A stretch of 64,000 bases of DNA from Anaerolineaceae bacterium (GCA_016124855.1 WGMX01000032.1:1-64000); one strand, 5' to 3'; numbered from the stretch's first letter, positions 10,301-18,750 are shown. Notes: a model not told the origin generated them from the letters alone. Made by a program: numbers and translations.

Positions 10301-11013
10301 ACGGCTCTAACCGTGATCGAGATGCGGCACTGGCTTGCACCCTAGCAGGCGCAGAACCTGAAATTGCTCACATGAATGAAATCCTGTCGGGCAAGCGGCA
10401 AATACGTGATTATCATATGCTGATTGTTCCCGGCGGTTTCTCTTACGGGGATGATTTGGGAGCAGGCAAATTGTGGGCGTTGAATTTACAACATCGGCTC
10501 AACGAGGATATTCAGGCCTTCGTTAAAGATGGTCGTCCGGTGATGGGTATCTGCAACGGCTTCCAAACACTTGTGAAAGCCGGTGTCTTGCCGGGGGTTG
10601 AAGGCGTAACATTGACTTACAATGCCTCCAGCCAATTTGAATGCCGCTGGGTGACGCTGCAACCGCAAATCCAAAGTCCGTGCCTGTTCACTGAGGGCTT
10701 AACCGAGCCGATTTATTGCCCTGTGGCACACGGCGAGGGCCGAGTGGTTGCGAGAGATGTAACCGCATTATGGAATGACGGACTCGTCGCGCTGACTTAT
10801 ATTGATAGCAGCGGGGAACCGGCGGCTTATCCGGGTAATCCCAACGGCTCAGATTTGAATATCGCCGGATTAACCAACGCAGCAGGTAATGTACTGGGGT
10901 TGATGCCTCACCCAGAAAATCATGTTTTCCCGTGGCAGCATCCAAATTGGCGGCGCGGCGAAACCGGAATGCTCGGGCTACGACTTTTCGAAAATGCGGT
11001 CAAATACGCATAA
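7360..11013 (+). CDS. purL: Phosphoribosylformylglycinamidine synthase, large fused form (PurS-like, PurL, PurQ)
   Basis: ATP- and glutamine-dependent synthesis of FGAM, step 4 of purine synthesis. In 1217 residues one protein covers what B. subtilis splits into PurS, PurL and PurQ. Two PurS-like repeats occupy about residues 6-150 (LGGELTHEDLSKLA, then LLPGVTDPVAENLLQAA). The synthase core follows, with AETHNHPSALEPFGGANTG at about 284-302 and a second AIR-synthase-like half (SDGGLAVTLAEM). A class I glutaminase starts near 971, with nucleophile Cys1065 in MGICNGFQTL and the late MPHPENH histidine. Length matches the single-chain family. ATG 7360 has only a weak ribosome site. First gene of the pur operon; purC follows after 10 bp. 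Confidence 0.95.
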   Translation: MSLATAAKQSFLVEVRTIKPKSHSAASFNATWETAQLYFLGGELTHEDLSKLATELLTDPVTETFSIDFSTSNTQNFVDVTLLPGVTDPVAENLLQAAKWIGINSLEQVATGQRYYLHQTLANEELGQLATGVFSNPVIQRYSVNEPIDAPFVPFQERDETVEHIALREADDNRLLAISSERRLSLSLEEMQAIRKYFQSENREPSDVELEMLAQTWSEHCVHKTFRAKITYTDENGQQTIDGLLKTYLRSATDQLAKPWVRSAFVDNAGIIKFTEHWDLALKAETHNHPSALEPFGGANTGVGGVVRDILGVSARPIANTDVLCFGWPDTPANEIPDGVLHPQRIADGVTRGVEDYGNKMGIPTVNGAIVYHSGYTSNPLVFCGCLGLLPHGSHVTKPQAGDLIVVIGGRTGRDGLRGATFSSMEMDTSTSEIAGSSVQIGHPIHEKQVQEVILKARDAKLYNAITDCGAGGLSSAVGEMAKDIGARVQLETVPLKYPGLRPWEIWLSEAQERMVLAVPSSKWAAFKQICDGQDVEAVSIGTLEANGRLQLYFESKLVAQLSMDFLHDGIPQMQLKAEWKTPATTASESEPQFDLQESLLKLLAHPNIRSKEAVIRHYDHEVQGATALKPLVGVDNHGPADASVLVPMDTREDDANKGVALSNGIAPLYGETDPYAMAWASIDEAMRNLVAVGVDPTTVSILDNFCWGNPRLADRLGSLVRCVQGCYDAAMAYGTPFISGKDSLNNEYMGADGQRHAIPGTLMITGMGIVPDVQKTVSSDFKQAGSAVYLLGQTKDERGGSHYSLINNIGGGQVPQPVENALLTLQALYNVIQASLVLSCHDCSDGGLAVTLAEMSIGGRLGIEVNTTKVADDATTALYGESLTRFVLEVAPEHQAAFEAALDGQTLIKLGKVTAEAQVKVNHGESTIDVPVSDLEQAWRGEIKASGKPAPLPANPESKPIVRSVAKHHAKPKVLILHANGSNRDRDAALACTLAGAEPEIAHMNEILSGKRQIRDYHMLIVPGGFSYGDDLGAGKLWALNLQHRLNEDIQAFVKDGRPVMGICNGFQTLVKAGVLPGVEGVTLTYNASSQFECRWVTLQPQIQSPCLFTEGLTEPIYCPVAHGEGRVVARDVTALWNDGLVALTYIDSSGEPAAYPGNPNGSDLNIAGLTNAAGNVLGLMPHPENHVFPWQHPNWRRGETGMLGLRLFENAVKYA

Positions 11014-11023
11014 GGACACAACG

Positions 11024-11983
11024 ATGATTACTGAAAATCAAGTCCTTCAAGCAATACCAGATGTTCTCACCGAGGTCAATTTGACCGGATTCGGTGAAAA
11101 AATATCCGGCAAAGTGCGTGATATTTATGCCAACGGCGATCAACGGATTTTGATCACCACAGATCGTGTATCGGCCTTTGACCGCGTCTTAGGTGCAATT
11201 CCATTTAAGGGGCAGGTACTTAATCAATTGAGTGCGTGGTGGTTCGAGCAGACTAAAGACATTATTCCAAACCATGTGATCGCCGTACCTGACCCCAATG
11301 TGACGATTGGGCAGGAAGCTGAATCGCTACCAGTTGAGGTGGTGGTACGCGGGTATATCACAGGTGTGACCAGCACATCCTTATGGACGCTTTATCAACA
11401 AGGTGAACGCAATCCGTATGGTGTTCCACTGCCAGAGGGTTTACGCAAAAATGATCCCCTACCCCATCCGGTGATTACACCTACGACTAAAGCAACCGGC
11501 GGCGCTCACGACGAAAGACTCACACGGGATGAAATCGTCAAAGGTGGATTGGTGGATGAGGCGCTGTGGCAGCAGGTCGAAACAGCAGCTATTGCTATCT
11601 TCCAACGTGGACAAGCCGTCGCGAAAAAAGCTAGTTTAGTGCTGGTCGATACAAAATATGAATTCGGTCTGATCGATGGCAAACTTGCCCTGATTGATGA
11701 AATTCATACGCCGGATTCGAGCCGCTATTGGGTTGAGGGCGCATTTGGAGCCGATGGCGAACCGGAAAGTTTTGATAAAGAATTCTTACGACGCTGGTTT
11801 ATTCAGCAAGGTTATAAAGGCGAAGGAATGCCACCGACAATGCCCGATGAATTTATTGCGCAAGTGGCGCTGCGTTATATCGCCGCATTTGAAAAATTGA
11901 CGGGTGCGGCTTTCGTTCCCGGAGAAATGCCTTACAACGAACGAATTGCACGTAATCTCGCAAGTTATCAACCAGTCCATTAG
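11024..11983 (+). CDS. purC: Phosphoribosylaminoimidazole-succinocarboxamide synthase
   Basis: Joins aspartate to CAIR using ATP (SAICAR synthesis). The 319-residue length is of the longer, yeast Ade1-like class, against about 240 for the short bacterial form. Motifs include GKVRDIY, the segment TTDRVSAFDRVLG, EVVVRGYITG, the lysine-rich TPTTKATGGAHDE and LIDEIHTPDSSRYW. The frame is open upstream into the purL tail. ATG 11024 is chosen for its TAAGGA ribosome site at 11011-11016, which overlaps the purL stop, and because it leaves purL intact. Confidence 0.94.
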   Translation: MITENQVLQAIPDVLTEVNLTGFGEKISGKVRDIYANGDQRILITTDRVSAFDRVLGAIPFKGQVLNQLSAWWFEQTKDIIPNHVIAVPDPNVTIGQEAESLPVEVVVRGYITGVTSTSLWTLYQQGERNPYGVPLPEGLRKNDPLPHPVITPTTKATGGAHDERLTRDEIVKGGLVDEALWQQVETAAIAIFQRGQAVAKKASLVLVDTKYEFGLIDGKLALIDEIHTPDSSRYWVEGAFGADGEPESFDKEFLRRWFIQQGYKGEGMPPTMPDEFIAQVALRYIAAFEKLTGAAFVPGEMPYNERIARNLASYQPVH

Positions 11984-12005
11984 ACGGAGCTAAAAGACAA
12001 GCATA

Positions 12006-13511
12006 GTGACAAACTATTCAAATGTTGATTTCTGGGAGGAAGACCGCCCTCATGACGAGTGCGGTGTGTTTGGTGTTTATGCGCCGGGGCGCGATGTCGC
12101 GCGTTTAAGCTTCTTTGCGCTGTATGCCCTGCAACATCGCGGGCAAGAAGCGGCGGGCATTGTTGTTGGTGACGGTAGGCGTACCCATGCACACAAGGGA
12201 TTGGGATTGGTATCACAGGTCTTTAATGAAACTAACCTGTCCCCGCTTCAAGGACATCTGGCTGTCGGTCATACCCGTTATTCAACCACCGGAGGGCAGC
12301 ACATCCGCAACGTGCAACCATATCTTATTGAAACGATGTATGGTTCATTGGGATTGGCGCACAACGGTAACCTGACCAATGCCCTGACGCTGCGTCAAAA
12401 ATTATTGGAACGGGGTGTCGGCTTGTCATCGACCAGTGACACCGAACTGATGACACAGATTCTCGCTTCACCGCCCGAAGTTTGGGGGGCGATTGGTCTG
12501 CAAGTTGACAATGATACCGATGACAAATGGATCGTCCGCATTCGGGCGATGATGGCTGCGGTTGAAGGCGCTTACTCGCTGGCTATATTAACGAAGGACG
12601 CGATTTATGCGGTGCGTGACCCGCACGGGTTGCGTCCATTAAGCCTTGGCAAGCTCGCTGAAGGTTACGTAGTTGCCAGTGAGACTTGCGCCTTAAGTAC
12701 CATCGGCGCTGACTATGAGCGTTATGTTCAACCGGGCGAAATCGTGCGAATTGATGCCAATGGTTTAACGTCCTATCAAGGAATTGAGCCTGCACCTAAG
12801 CGCTCATTGTGTGTGTTTGAGTATGTCTATTTTGCGCGACCTGACTCGATTTTAGACGGGCAGGTTATCCATAAAGTACGGCAAAATATGGGTCGGCAAA
12901 TGGCGCGTGAAGCCTCAGTAGATGCTGACATTGTGATTGGTGTGCCCGACTCAGCGACTCCTGCAGCGATTGGTTACAGCCTTGAATCGGGCATCGCTTT
13001 CAGCGAAGGGTTAACCAAGAACCGCTACATCGGACGAACGTTTATCCAACCCGATGACGTACTCCGACGTGAAAGTGTCCGGCTAAAATATAACGCGCTG
13101 ACTTCCAACCTCGAAGGCAAGCGGGTGGTACTGGTCGATGACAGCATCGTGCGCGGTAATACTTCGCGTCCTTTGGTTCAACTAATACGTGATGGTGGCG
13201 CAAAAGAAGTGCATGTACGGGTATCTTCGCCACCAGTGAAGCATCCCTGTTTTATGGGCGTGGATATGGCGACCTATAAAGAATTAATCGCCCACAAGAT
13301 GGATATACAAGGCATCTGCGAACATATTGGCGCGGATAGTCTCGATTATCTGAGCTTGCCGGGGATGTTGCAAGCCATCCAAGAAACGGTTGGATTCGAG
13401 AATACTTACTGTACGGCCTGCTTCAGCGGCGATTATCCGATCAAGATACCGGATTGGTTATTTGCTGAGAGTCGCGACAAGATGCTGTTTGAAGGTGTGT
13501 GGGGGAATTGA
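12006..13511 (+). CDS. purF: Amidophosphoribosyltransferase
   Basis: First committed enzyme of purine synthesis: transfers ammonia from glutamine to PRPP. Residues 1-18 form a propeptide, and the N-terminal nucleophile after processing would be Cys19 in DECGVFGVY. The glutaminase half has HNGNLTN. The phosphoribosyltransferase half has the PRPP loop VVLVDDSIVRGNTS. Four cysteines sit where the B. subtilis enzyme binds its 4Fe-4S cluster: SLCVFEYVYF, HPCFMG and YCTACFSG. It is therefore the iron-sulphur, oxygen-sensitive class rather than the E. coli class. The start is a GTG with a GGAG about 16 nt upstream, farther than usual. It ends by sharing one base with purD. Confidence 0.94.
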   Translation: MTNYSNVDFWEEDRPHDECGVFGVYAPGRDVARLSFFALYALQHRGQEAAGIVVGDGRRTHAHKGLGLVSQVFNETNLSPLQGHLAVGHTRYSTTGGQHIRNVQPYLIETMYGSLGLAHNGNLTNALTLRQKLLERGVGLSSTSDTELMTQILASPPEVWGAIGLQVDNDTDDKWIVRIRAMMAAVEGAYSLAILTKDAIYAVRDPHGLRPLSLGKLAEGYVVASETCALSTIGADYERYVQPGEIVRIDANGLTSYQGIEPAPKRSLCVFEYVYFARPDSILDGQVIHKVRQNMGRQMAREASVDADIVIGVPDSATPAAIGYSLESGIAFSEGLTKNRYIGRTFIQPDDVLRRESVRLKYNALTSNLEGKRVVLVDDSIVRGNTSRPLVQLIRDGGAKEVHVRVSSPPVKHPCFMGVDMATYKELIAHKMDIQGICEHIGADSLDYLSLPGMLQAIQETVGFENTYCTACFSGDYPIKIPDWLFAESRDKMLFEGVWGN

Positions 13512-14824
13512 TGAAAATTCTGATCGTGGGCAGCGGCGGACGCGAACACGCGCTGGTTTGGAAATTGGCACAATCGCCACAGGTCGAGAATATACTTGTC
13601 GCACCGGGGAACGCTGGAACGCAGTGGACAGCGGGTGAAGGCCGCGCGGCTTCGCGCAATGTGGCGATCAAAGCAGATGATCTTGACGCGCTGGTAAAAT
13701 TTGCCCAAGAGCAGGCCATTGAATTAACGGTTGTTGGGCCCGAAGTGCCACTGGCAGATGGAATCGTTGACCTGTTCACGGAAGTTGGCTTACATGCCTT
13801 TGGCCCGACACAAACCGCGGCCCAATTGGAAAGTTCAAAAGCCTTCTCTAAAGCCTTCATGCAGCGCCACCATATTCCAACAGCAGCTTACGGCGCATTT
13901 ACGGATTACGACAGCGCATCACAATTTGTCTGTGACTTCGGCAAGCCAGTTGTCGTCAAAGCAGATGGGTTAGCAGCCGGCAAAGGGGTTGTGGTTTGCG
14001 ACACGGTTGACGAAGCACTCGAAGCTCTCAAGCGCATTCTCGTCGAGAGCGAATTTGGTGCGGCGGGCGCACAAGTAGTGATTGAGGAACGATTGACCGG
14101 AACCGAGGCTTCATTGTTAGCCTTTTGTGATGGTTATGATGTGCTAATGATGCCCCCTGCGCGCGATCATAAACGTGTGTTTGATAACGACGAAGGACCA
14201 AACACTGGCGGCATGGGTGCGTACTGTACCGGTGATATGAGTCATGCCCTACTCTCCCCCGAACTCTTGAATGAAGTCCGAGATACCGTGTTATTACCTA
14301 CTGTGCGCGGAATGGCGGCAGAAGGTATTCCGTATAAAGGGATTCTCTACGCTGGATTGATGCTTACGCCGGATGGTGTGCGCGTGTTGGAGTTTAATGC
14401 GCGCTTTGGTGACCCTGAAACGCAAGTGATTTTGCCATTACTTCGAGCTGATCTGCTTAAGATTTTGCTCGCCTGTATCAACGGAAACCTCAGCAATATT
14501 GATTCGCAAACGCTGTGGCAAAAGGAATCCTGTGCGGGAGTGGTCATGGCTTCCGGCGGGTATCCGAATGACTATCCGAAGGGGTTACCGATTAGCGGAT
14601 TAGACGCAGTTTCAGACGCAGTGATTTTCCACGCGGGCACGTCATCAAACGCGGAGGGAGAAACCGTCACCGCAGGCGGACGAGTTTTAGTCGCGGTTGC
14701 ACGAGGATCAAATTTGGAAAACGCATTGGACAGCGCTTATAAGGCTGTCGAGCAGATTCACTTTGACGGCGCACACTACCGCCGTGATATTGGGCGGACA
14801 GCTATGGCGGAGGCTTCATCATGA
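13511..14824 (+). CDS. purD: Phosphoribosylamine-glycine ligase (GAR synthetase)
   Basis: ATP-grasp ligase joining glycine to phosphoribosylamine, purine step 2. The 437-residue protein opens with KILIVGSGGREHAL and has the ATP-grasp lysine segment KPVVVKADGLAAGKGVVV, the glycine-rich DNDEGPNTGGMGAY and the metal-binding EFNARFGDPETQ. An in-frame GTG lies 12 nt upstream, but GGGGGAA before ATG 13511 and the TGATG junction with the purF stop fix this start. Translation is probably coupled to purF. Its own stop overlaps purM by 4 nt. Confidence 0.95.
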   Translation: MKILIVGSGGREHALVWKLAQSPQVENILVAPGNAGTQWTAGEGRAASRNVAIKADDLDALVKFAQEQAIELTVVGPEVPLADGIVDLFTEVGLHAFGPTQTAAQLESSKAFSKAFMQRHHIPTAAYGAFTDYDSASQFVCDFGKPVVVKADGLAAGKGVVVCDTVDEALEALKRILVESEFGAAGAQVVIEERLTGTEASLLAFCDGYDVLMMPPARDHKRVFDNDEGPNTGGMGAYCTGDMSHALLSPELLNEVRDTVLLPTVRGMAAEGIPYKGILYAGLMLTPDGVRVLEFNARFGDPETQVILPLLRADLLKILLACINGNLSNIDSQTLWQKESCAGVVMASGGYPNDYPKGLPISGLDAVSDAVIFHAGTSSNAEGETVTAGGRVLVAVARGSNLENALDSAYKAVEQIHFDGAHYRRDIGRTAMAEASS

Positions 14825-15825
14825 CAGGCAATGCTTATGAACTAGCAGGCGTGAATATTGATGCCTCCAACCGTGCCAAAACGTTGATGACTGCCGCCGT
14901 AAAATCGACGTATGGCAAAGAAGTGTTATCTGGAATCGGGGCGTTTGGCGGGTTGTTTGATGCCAGCGCACTCAAGGGGATGGAGTCGCCGGTTTTGGTA
15001 GCTTCGACAGATGGCGTTGGCACTAAGACTAAGGTGGCCTCGCGGTTGAATCGCTGGGAAAGCATCGGGCATGATCTGGTGAACCACAGCATCAATGACA
15101 TTTTGGTACAGGGTGCGCGTCCACTATTTTTCCTCGATTATGTGGCATCATCGCAGGTTGAACCAGAACAAATCGCAGCAGTCGTGGCGGGAGTCGCGGC
15201 AGCCTGTAAAGCGGCGGGATGCGCCCTCATCGGCGGCGAAACAGCCGAGATGCCGGGAGTATACCTGCCGGGAGAAATCGACCTCGCAGGAACGATTATT
15301 GGTGTGGTGGAACGGGGTCAAATTATTGATGGGTCACGCATCCAAGCAGGTGATGTAATTGTCGGCTTTCCATCTACCGGACTCCATACCAACGGTTACT
15401 CGTTAGCACGGCGTGTCCTTGATGAACTGGATTGGACAACCGAAGTGTCCGAACTCGGAGGAACCATTGGCGATGCATTGCTCACCGTACATCGCTCGTA
15501 TATTCCTGACGTCGATCAGCTTCAAAACACGGGCATAGAGATTAAAGGCTTGGCACACATTACCGGCGGTGGCTTGATTGAAAATCCGCCACGCATTTTC
15601 CCTGAAGGTATTGGCGCAGTCATTAATCGTGGAACTTGGAAAGCGCCGGCAATCTTCGAGTTAATCCAAGAACTGGGCAACGTCAGTGATGCCGAAATGT
15701 TCCGCGTATTTAACATGGGACTGGGCATGATCGCAGTTGTCAGCCGCGAGCAAGCCAGTTTGTTACCTGCTGAATATCCAATCGTCGGTGAGATGATTAG
15801 CGGTACAGGCGTAACGATTAGCTAA
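14821..15825 (+). CDS. purM: Phosphoribosylformylglycinamidine cyclo-ligase (AIR synthetase)
   Basis: Closes the imidazole ring using ATP, purine step 5. 334 residues, near the family norm. The ATP-binding loop STDGVGTKTKVA near residue 61, the VNHSINDILVQGARPLFFLDY block, the IGGETAEMPG motif and the late HITGGGLIENPPR segment are all in place. ATG 14821 overlaps the purD stop in an ATGA junction. Two bases separate its stop from purN. Confidence 0.95.
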   Translation: MTGNAYELAGVNIDASNRAKTLMTAAVKSTYGKEVLSGIGAFGGLFDASALKGMESPVLVASTDGVGTKTKVASRLNRWESIGHDLVNHSINDILVQGARPLFFLDYVASSQVEPEQIAAVVAGVAAACKAAGCALIGGETAEMPGVYLPGEIDLAGTIIGVVERGQIIDGSRIQAGDVIVGFPSTGLHTNGYSLARRVLDELDWTTEVSELGGTIGDALLTVHRSYIPDVDQLQNTGIEIKGLAHITGGGLIENPPRIFPEGIGAVINRGTWKAPAIFELIQELGNVSDAEMFRVFNMGLGMIAVVSREQASLLPAEYPIVGEMISGTGVTIS

Positions 15826-15827
15826 TT

Positions 15828-16430
15828 ATGTCGATACCAACGCTGGTTGTTCTCATCTCGGGTTCAGGAACCAATTTACAAGCCATTATTGATGCAATCG
15901 AAAGTAAAACCTTCAAGGCGAAAATCGGGTTGGTGGTTTCTAATCGCAAGGCAGCCTATGGATTGGTGCGGGCAGAACAGCATCAAATCCCGACTTTATA
16001 TTTTCCACTGAAAACCTACACCGATGCGGGCAAATCTCGCGAAGAATATGACGCGGATTTGGCAGCACGTATCTCTGCCTATGAACCGACTTTAGTGGTG
16101 CTGGCAGGTTGGATGCATATTGTTACACCCGCGTTTCTCGATCCGTTTCAAGGGCGAATCATTAATTTACATCCAGCTTTACCCGGCGCGTTCGCTGGGA
16201 CTCACGCAATTGAACGGGCGTTTGAAGCGTATCAACGCGGAGAAATCACGGAAAGTGGCTGTATGATTCATTATGTCATCCCAGAAATTGATGCGGGTGA
16301 AGTGATTACAACGGCAACCGTTCCTTTCCGCGAGGGCGATACATTGGAAGCCTACGAGGAACGGATGCACGAGGCCGAGCATCAGTTGATTGTGAAGGGT
16401 ATCGGGTTGGCACTTGAGGGGTTGGCATGA
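15828..16430 (+). CDS. purN: Phosphoribosylglycinamide formyltransferase (folate-dependent)
   Basis: Transfers a formyl group from 10-formyl-tetrahydrofolate to GAR, purine step 3. 200 residues. The N-terminal phosphate loop VLISGSGTNLQAIID, the catalytic NLHPALPG segment (Asn and His) and the late VIPEIDAGEVI Asp motif are visible. The segment after the catalytic His reads PGAFAGTHAIERAFEA, a small departure from the E. coli HPSLLPKYPG pattern that occurs in some other bacterial PurN proteins. It overlaps purKE by 4 nt (ATGA). Confidence 0.93.
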   Translation: MSIPTLVVLISGSGTNLQAIIDAIESKTFKAKIGLVVSNRKAAYGLVRAEQHQIPTLYFPLKTYTDAGKSREEYDADLAARISAYEPTLVVLAGWMHIVTPAFLDPFQGRIINLHPALPGAFAGTHAIERAFEAYQRGEITESGCMIHYVIPEIDAGEVITTATVPFREGDTLEAYEERMHEAEHQLIVKGIGLALEGLA

Positions 16431-18052
16431 AATTTGCGACGATTGGCATTTTGGGTGGTGGTCAGCTTGGGCGGATGATGGCGTTTGATGCCATGCGAAT
16501 GGGGATGAAAGTCGTTGTACTTGACCCTGATCCAAATGCCCCAGCCGGACAGGTTGCTAACCAGCATATCATCGGCAGCTTCCGTGACCCCGATAAAATT
16601 GCCGCGTTGGCGCAAAGCTGCGATGTAGTCACGGTTGAAATCGAACATGTAGACGCGGATGCGCTGGAAGCATTGGAACAACAGAGTATTCAAGTACAGC
16701 CAAGTGCGCGAACCATCCGTTTGATACAGGATAAGTTTGCCCAGAAGCAGCACTTCGACGCGCTGGGTATTCCGCTTGCGCCATTTGTAGATGTAACTGA
16801 TGAGCAATCAGCTTATCAAGCGGGTGAGCAGCTAGGCTATCCATTTATCTTAAAGGCCAAGAAATTGGCTTATGATGGGCGCGGAAACGCGGTTGTTCGC
16901 ACAAAAGAGGATATTCCCGAAGCAGTTAAGGTACTTGGTGGTCGGGCGCTGTATGCAGAAGGTTGGATACCGTTCACCAAAGAGCTGGCGGTGATGATCG
17001 GGCGCGGTTTGGATGGAAGCGTAATCGCTTATCCCGTAGTCGAAACTGTTCAGAAAGATAACATTTGTCATACGGTGAGCGCTCCAGCGGCAGTTCTGAG
17101 CAAGGTGAGGCAGCAGGCGCAAGAAATCGCGCTGGCGGCGATTCGAACGTTGGATGGCGCAGGCATTTTTGGTGTGGAACTCTTCCTACAAGCCGATGGA
17201 AAAGTACTACTCAATGAGATCGCACCACGCCCGCATAACTCCGGTCATTACACGATTGAAGCCTGCGATACCAGCCAGTTTGAGCAACACATTCGCGCGA
17301 TCACCGGATTACCGTTGGGTAAAGCGGATTTGCGCGTTCCGGCAGCAGTAATGGTTAACATCCTCGGTCAAGACAGCGGTGAAGCCACAGAGGATTTGGT
17401 TGATCGGGCGGTGACGATTTCCGGCGCGAGTCTGCACTGGTATGGGAAAAGTGAGTCACGTCCTCAACGGAAAATGGGACATGTAACAGTTACAGGCGAA
17501 ACACTGGATAACATCGCGGAACGACTAAAACCGTTGGTTGACCTCCAAACTGAAACTGCTCCACAGGTCGGCATTATTATGGGGAGCGACTCGGATTTGC
17601 CGGTGATGAAGCAAGCGGCGATGGTTCTAAGAGATTTCGGCGTTCCTTTTGAACTGACGATTGTTTCGGCACACCGGACTCCCCAACGAATGTTTGACTA
17701 CGCGCAGGAAGCCCATGAACGCGGCCTAAAAGTAATTATCGCGGGCGCTGGCGGCGCGGCACACTTACCGGGAATGGTAGCGGCGATTTCTCCCCTCCCT
17801 GTGATCGGCGTTCCGGTGCGGATTGAACCGCTTGACGGGCAAGATGCGTTGTTCTCGATTGTGCAGATGCCACGCGGGATTCCGGTAGCGACGGTGGCGA
17901 TTGGTAACGCGACCAACGCCGGATTATTAGCAGTGAGAATCTTGGCGAGTCAACGACCAGAACTGCTCGAAAAGATGCAGGCTTATCAAGCTAATTTAGA
18001 GGTGATGGTCATGCAAAAGGTCGAGAAGATTGCGACCAACGGTTGGGAGTAG
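16427..18052 (+). CDS. purKE: PurK-PurE fusion: N5-CAIR synthetase plus N5-CAIR mutase
   Basis: One 541-residue chain converts AIR to CAIR in two steps. Residues 1-about 370 are an ATP-grasp PurK (GILGGGQLGRMMAFDAMRMG, then KAKKLAYDGRGNAVV and EIAPRPHNSGH). Residues about 380-541 are PurE, with GSDSDLPVMKQA, the catalytic SAHRTPQRM and AGAGGAAHLPGMVA. The order is the same as in yeast Ade2. An intact PurK half implies the bicarbonate/N5-CAIR route rather than direct carboxylation by class II PurE. It is the last gene of the pur operon. purB and purH, needed to complete IMP, are not in the window. Confidence 0.94.
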   Translation: MKFATIGILGGGQLGRMMAFDAMRMGMKVVVLDPDPNAPAGQVANQHIIGSFRDPDKIAALAQSCDVVTVEIEHVDADALEALEQQSIQVQPSARTIRLIQDKFAQKQHFDALGIPLAPFVDVTDEQSAYQAGEQLGYPFILKAKKLAYDGRGNAVVRTKEDIPEAVKVLGGRALYAEGWIPFTKELAVMIGRGLDGSVIAYPVVETVQKDNICHTVSAPAAVLSKVRQQAQEIALAAIRTLDGAGIFGVELFLQADGKVLLNEIAPRPHNSGHYTIEACDTSQFEQHIRAITGLPLGKADLRVPAAVMVNILGQDSGEATEDLVDRAVTISGASLHWYGKSESRPQRKMGHVTVTGETLDNIAERLKPLVDLQTETAPQVGIIMGSDSDLPVMKQAAMVLRDFGVPFELTIVSAHRTPQRMFDYAQEAHERGLKVIIAGAGGAAHLPGMVAAISPLPVIGVPVRIEPLDGQDALFSIVQMPRGIPVATVAIGNATNAGLLAVRILASQRPELLEKMQAYQANLEVMVMQKVEKIATNGWE

Positions 18053-18202
18053 AGCAGTCTCAAGGCGCAAGTTTCAAGCTACAAGTTATTGGCAAAGTTG
18101 TCAATTTGATAAGGCGAATTTGGCGAAGTTTGTGACAATTTGGCGGATCGCCCGGCTCAATCTGCTGCAAAACCAAGTTTTATGTCTGCCGCCATCTTCG
18201 CC

Positions 18203-18218
18203 ATAAAGTAGGCTTTAT
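18203..18218. terminator. Weak stem-loop between purKE and the DUF952 gene
   Basis: A 6-bp A/T-rich stem (ATAAAG / CTTTAT) with a 4-nt loop lies in the gap between the convergent purKE and DUF952 genes, 3 bp from the DUF952 stop. The 169-bp gap also holds imperfect tandem TTGGC(A/G)AAG-like repeats at about 18090-18145. Termination is plausible on position alone; the stem is weak. Confidence 0.3.
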
Positions 18219-18221
18219 CGC

Positions 18222-18578
18222 TCAGAGCAAAGCATCCGGTGGCATTGTGAACTGACCGTCCACGCCAACTGGAAAATCCACAACTTTGACTACCGAGTTA
18301 GTATTCAAGGCTTCATAGAAATGCGGATGAAGTGACTTCGTACCGGGTGGGAACTCGACCAAATCTTCTTGAAATCGAGCGGTGACTTTACTCAGTTCAA
18401 TGCATAACAAGACCAAATCAGTTTGCCCCGGATAGAGGATGTTTGCTACATCCAATGTTTGCGAGACGTAGGCGGCGTGGATAAAGCCTTCGTCATCCAG
18501 TGAAGGTGGATGATACGAACCGGCGGCTTTGGCAGTTTCCCAATCAGAGACAGTCAATATATGGTAAATGATGGTCAT
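18222..18578 (-). CDS. DUF952 family protein
   Basis: 118-residue soluble protein matching the DUF952 pattern: IIYHIL near the start, a W..A...G.Y block (DWETAKAAGSYHPPSL), EGFIHAAYVSQ, VLLCIEL and a late HFYEALNTNSVVKV segment. The family is widespread, has an ADP-ribosyltransferase-like fold, and its function is not established. A TTG codon lies 18 nt upstream in frame, but ATG 18578 begins the conserved domain almost at once. No clear Shine-Dalgarno is seen. It stands alone between two operons, so context gives no functional hint. Confidence 0.75.
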   Translation of the reverse strand: MTIIYHILTVSDWETAKAAGSYHPPSLDDEGFIHAAYVSQTLDVANILYPGQTDLVLLCIELSKVTARFQEDLVEFPPGTKSLHPHFYEALNTNSVVKVVDFPVGVDGQFTMPPDALL

Positions 18579-18700
18579 GAACGAGCTGGCTCTCAATTAA
18601 AGATGTCGTTGATGTAAAAGGTCATTTTAGAACAAAAATTCACATTTCGTCAAGTTCGAATCGGGTTTGAAATGGTTGATTTGAGATTAGTAGTGAATAG

Positions 18701-18725
18701 AGGGAACGGTCTGAGTCCGTTCCCT
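18701..18725 (-). terminator. Stem-loop downstream of the nucleoside hydrolase gene
   Basis: Perfect 9-bp stem (AGGGAACGG / CCGTTCCCT) with a 7-nt loop, starting 25 nt past the stop of the nucleoside hydrolase on the minus strand. No run of T follows it on that strand, so intrinsic termination is uncertain; an mRNA-end stabiliser is equally possible. Confidence 0.4.
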
Positions 18726-18750
18726 GCGAGAAGGCGAAAGATTATTCCAA

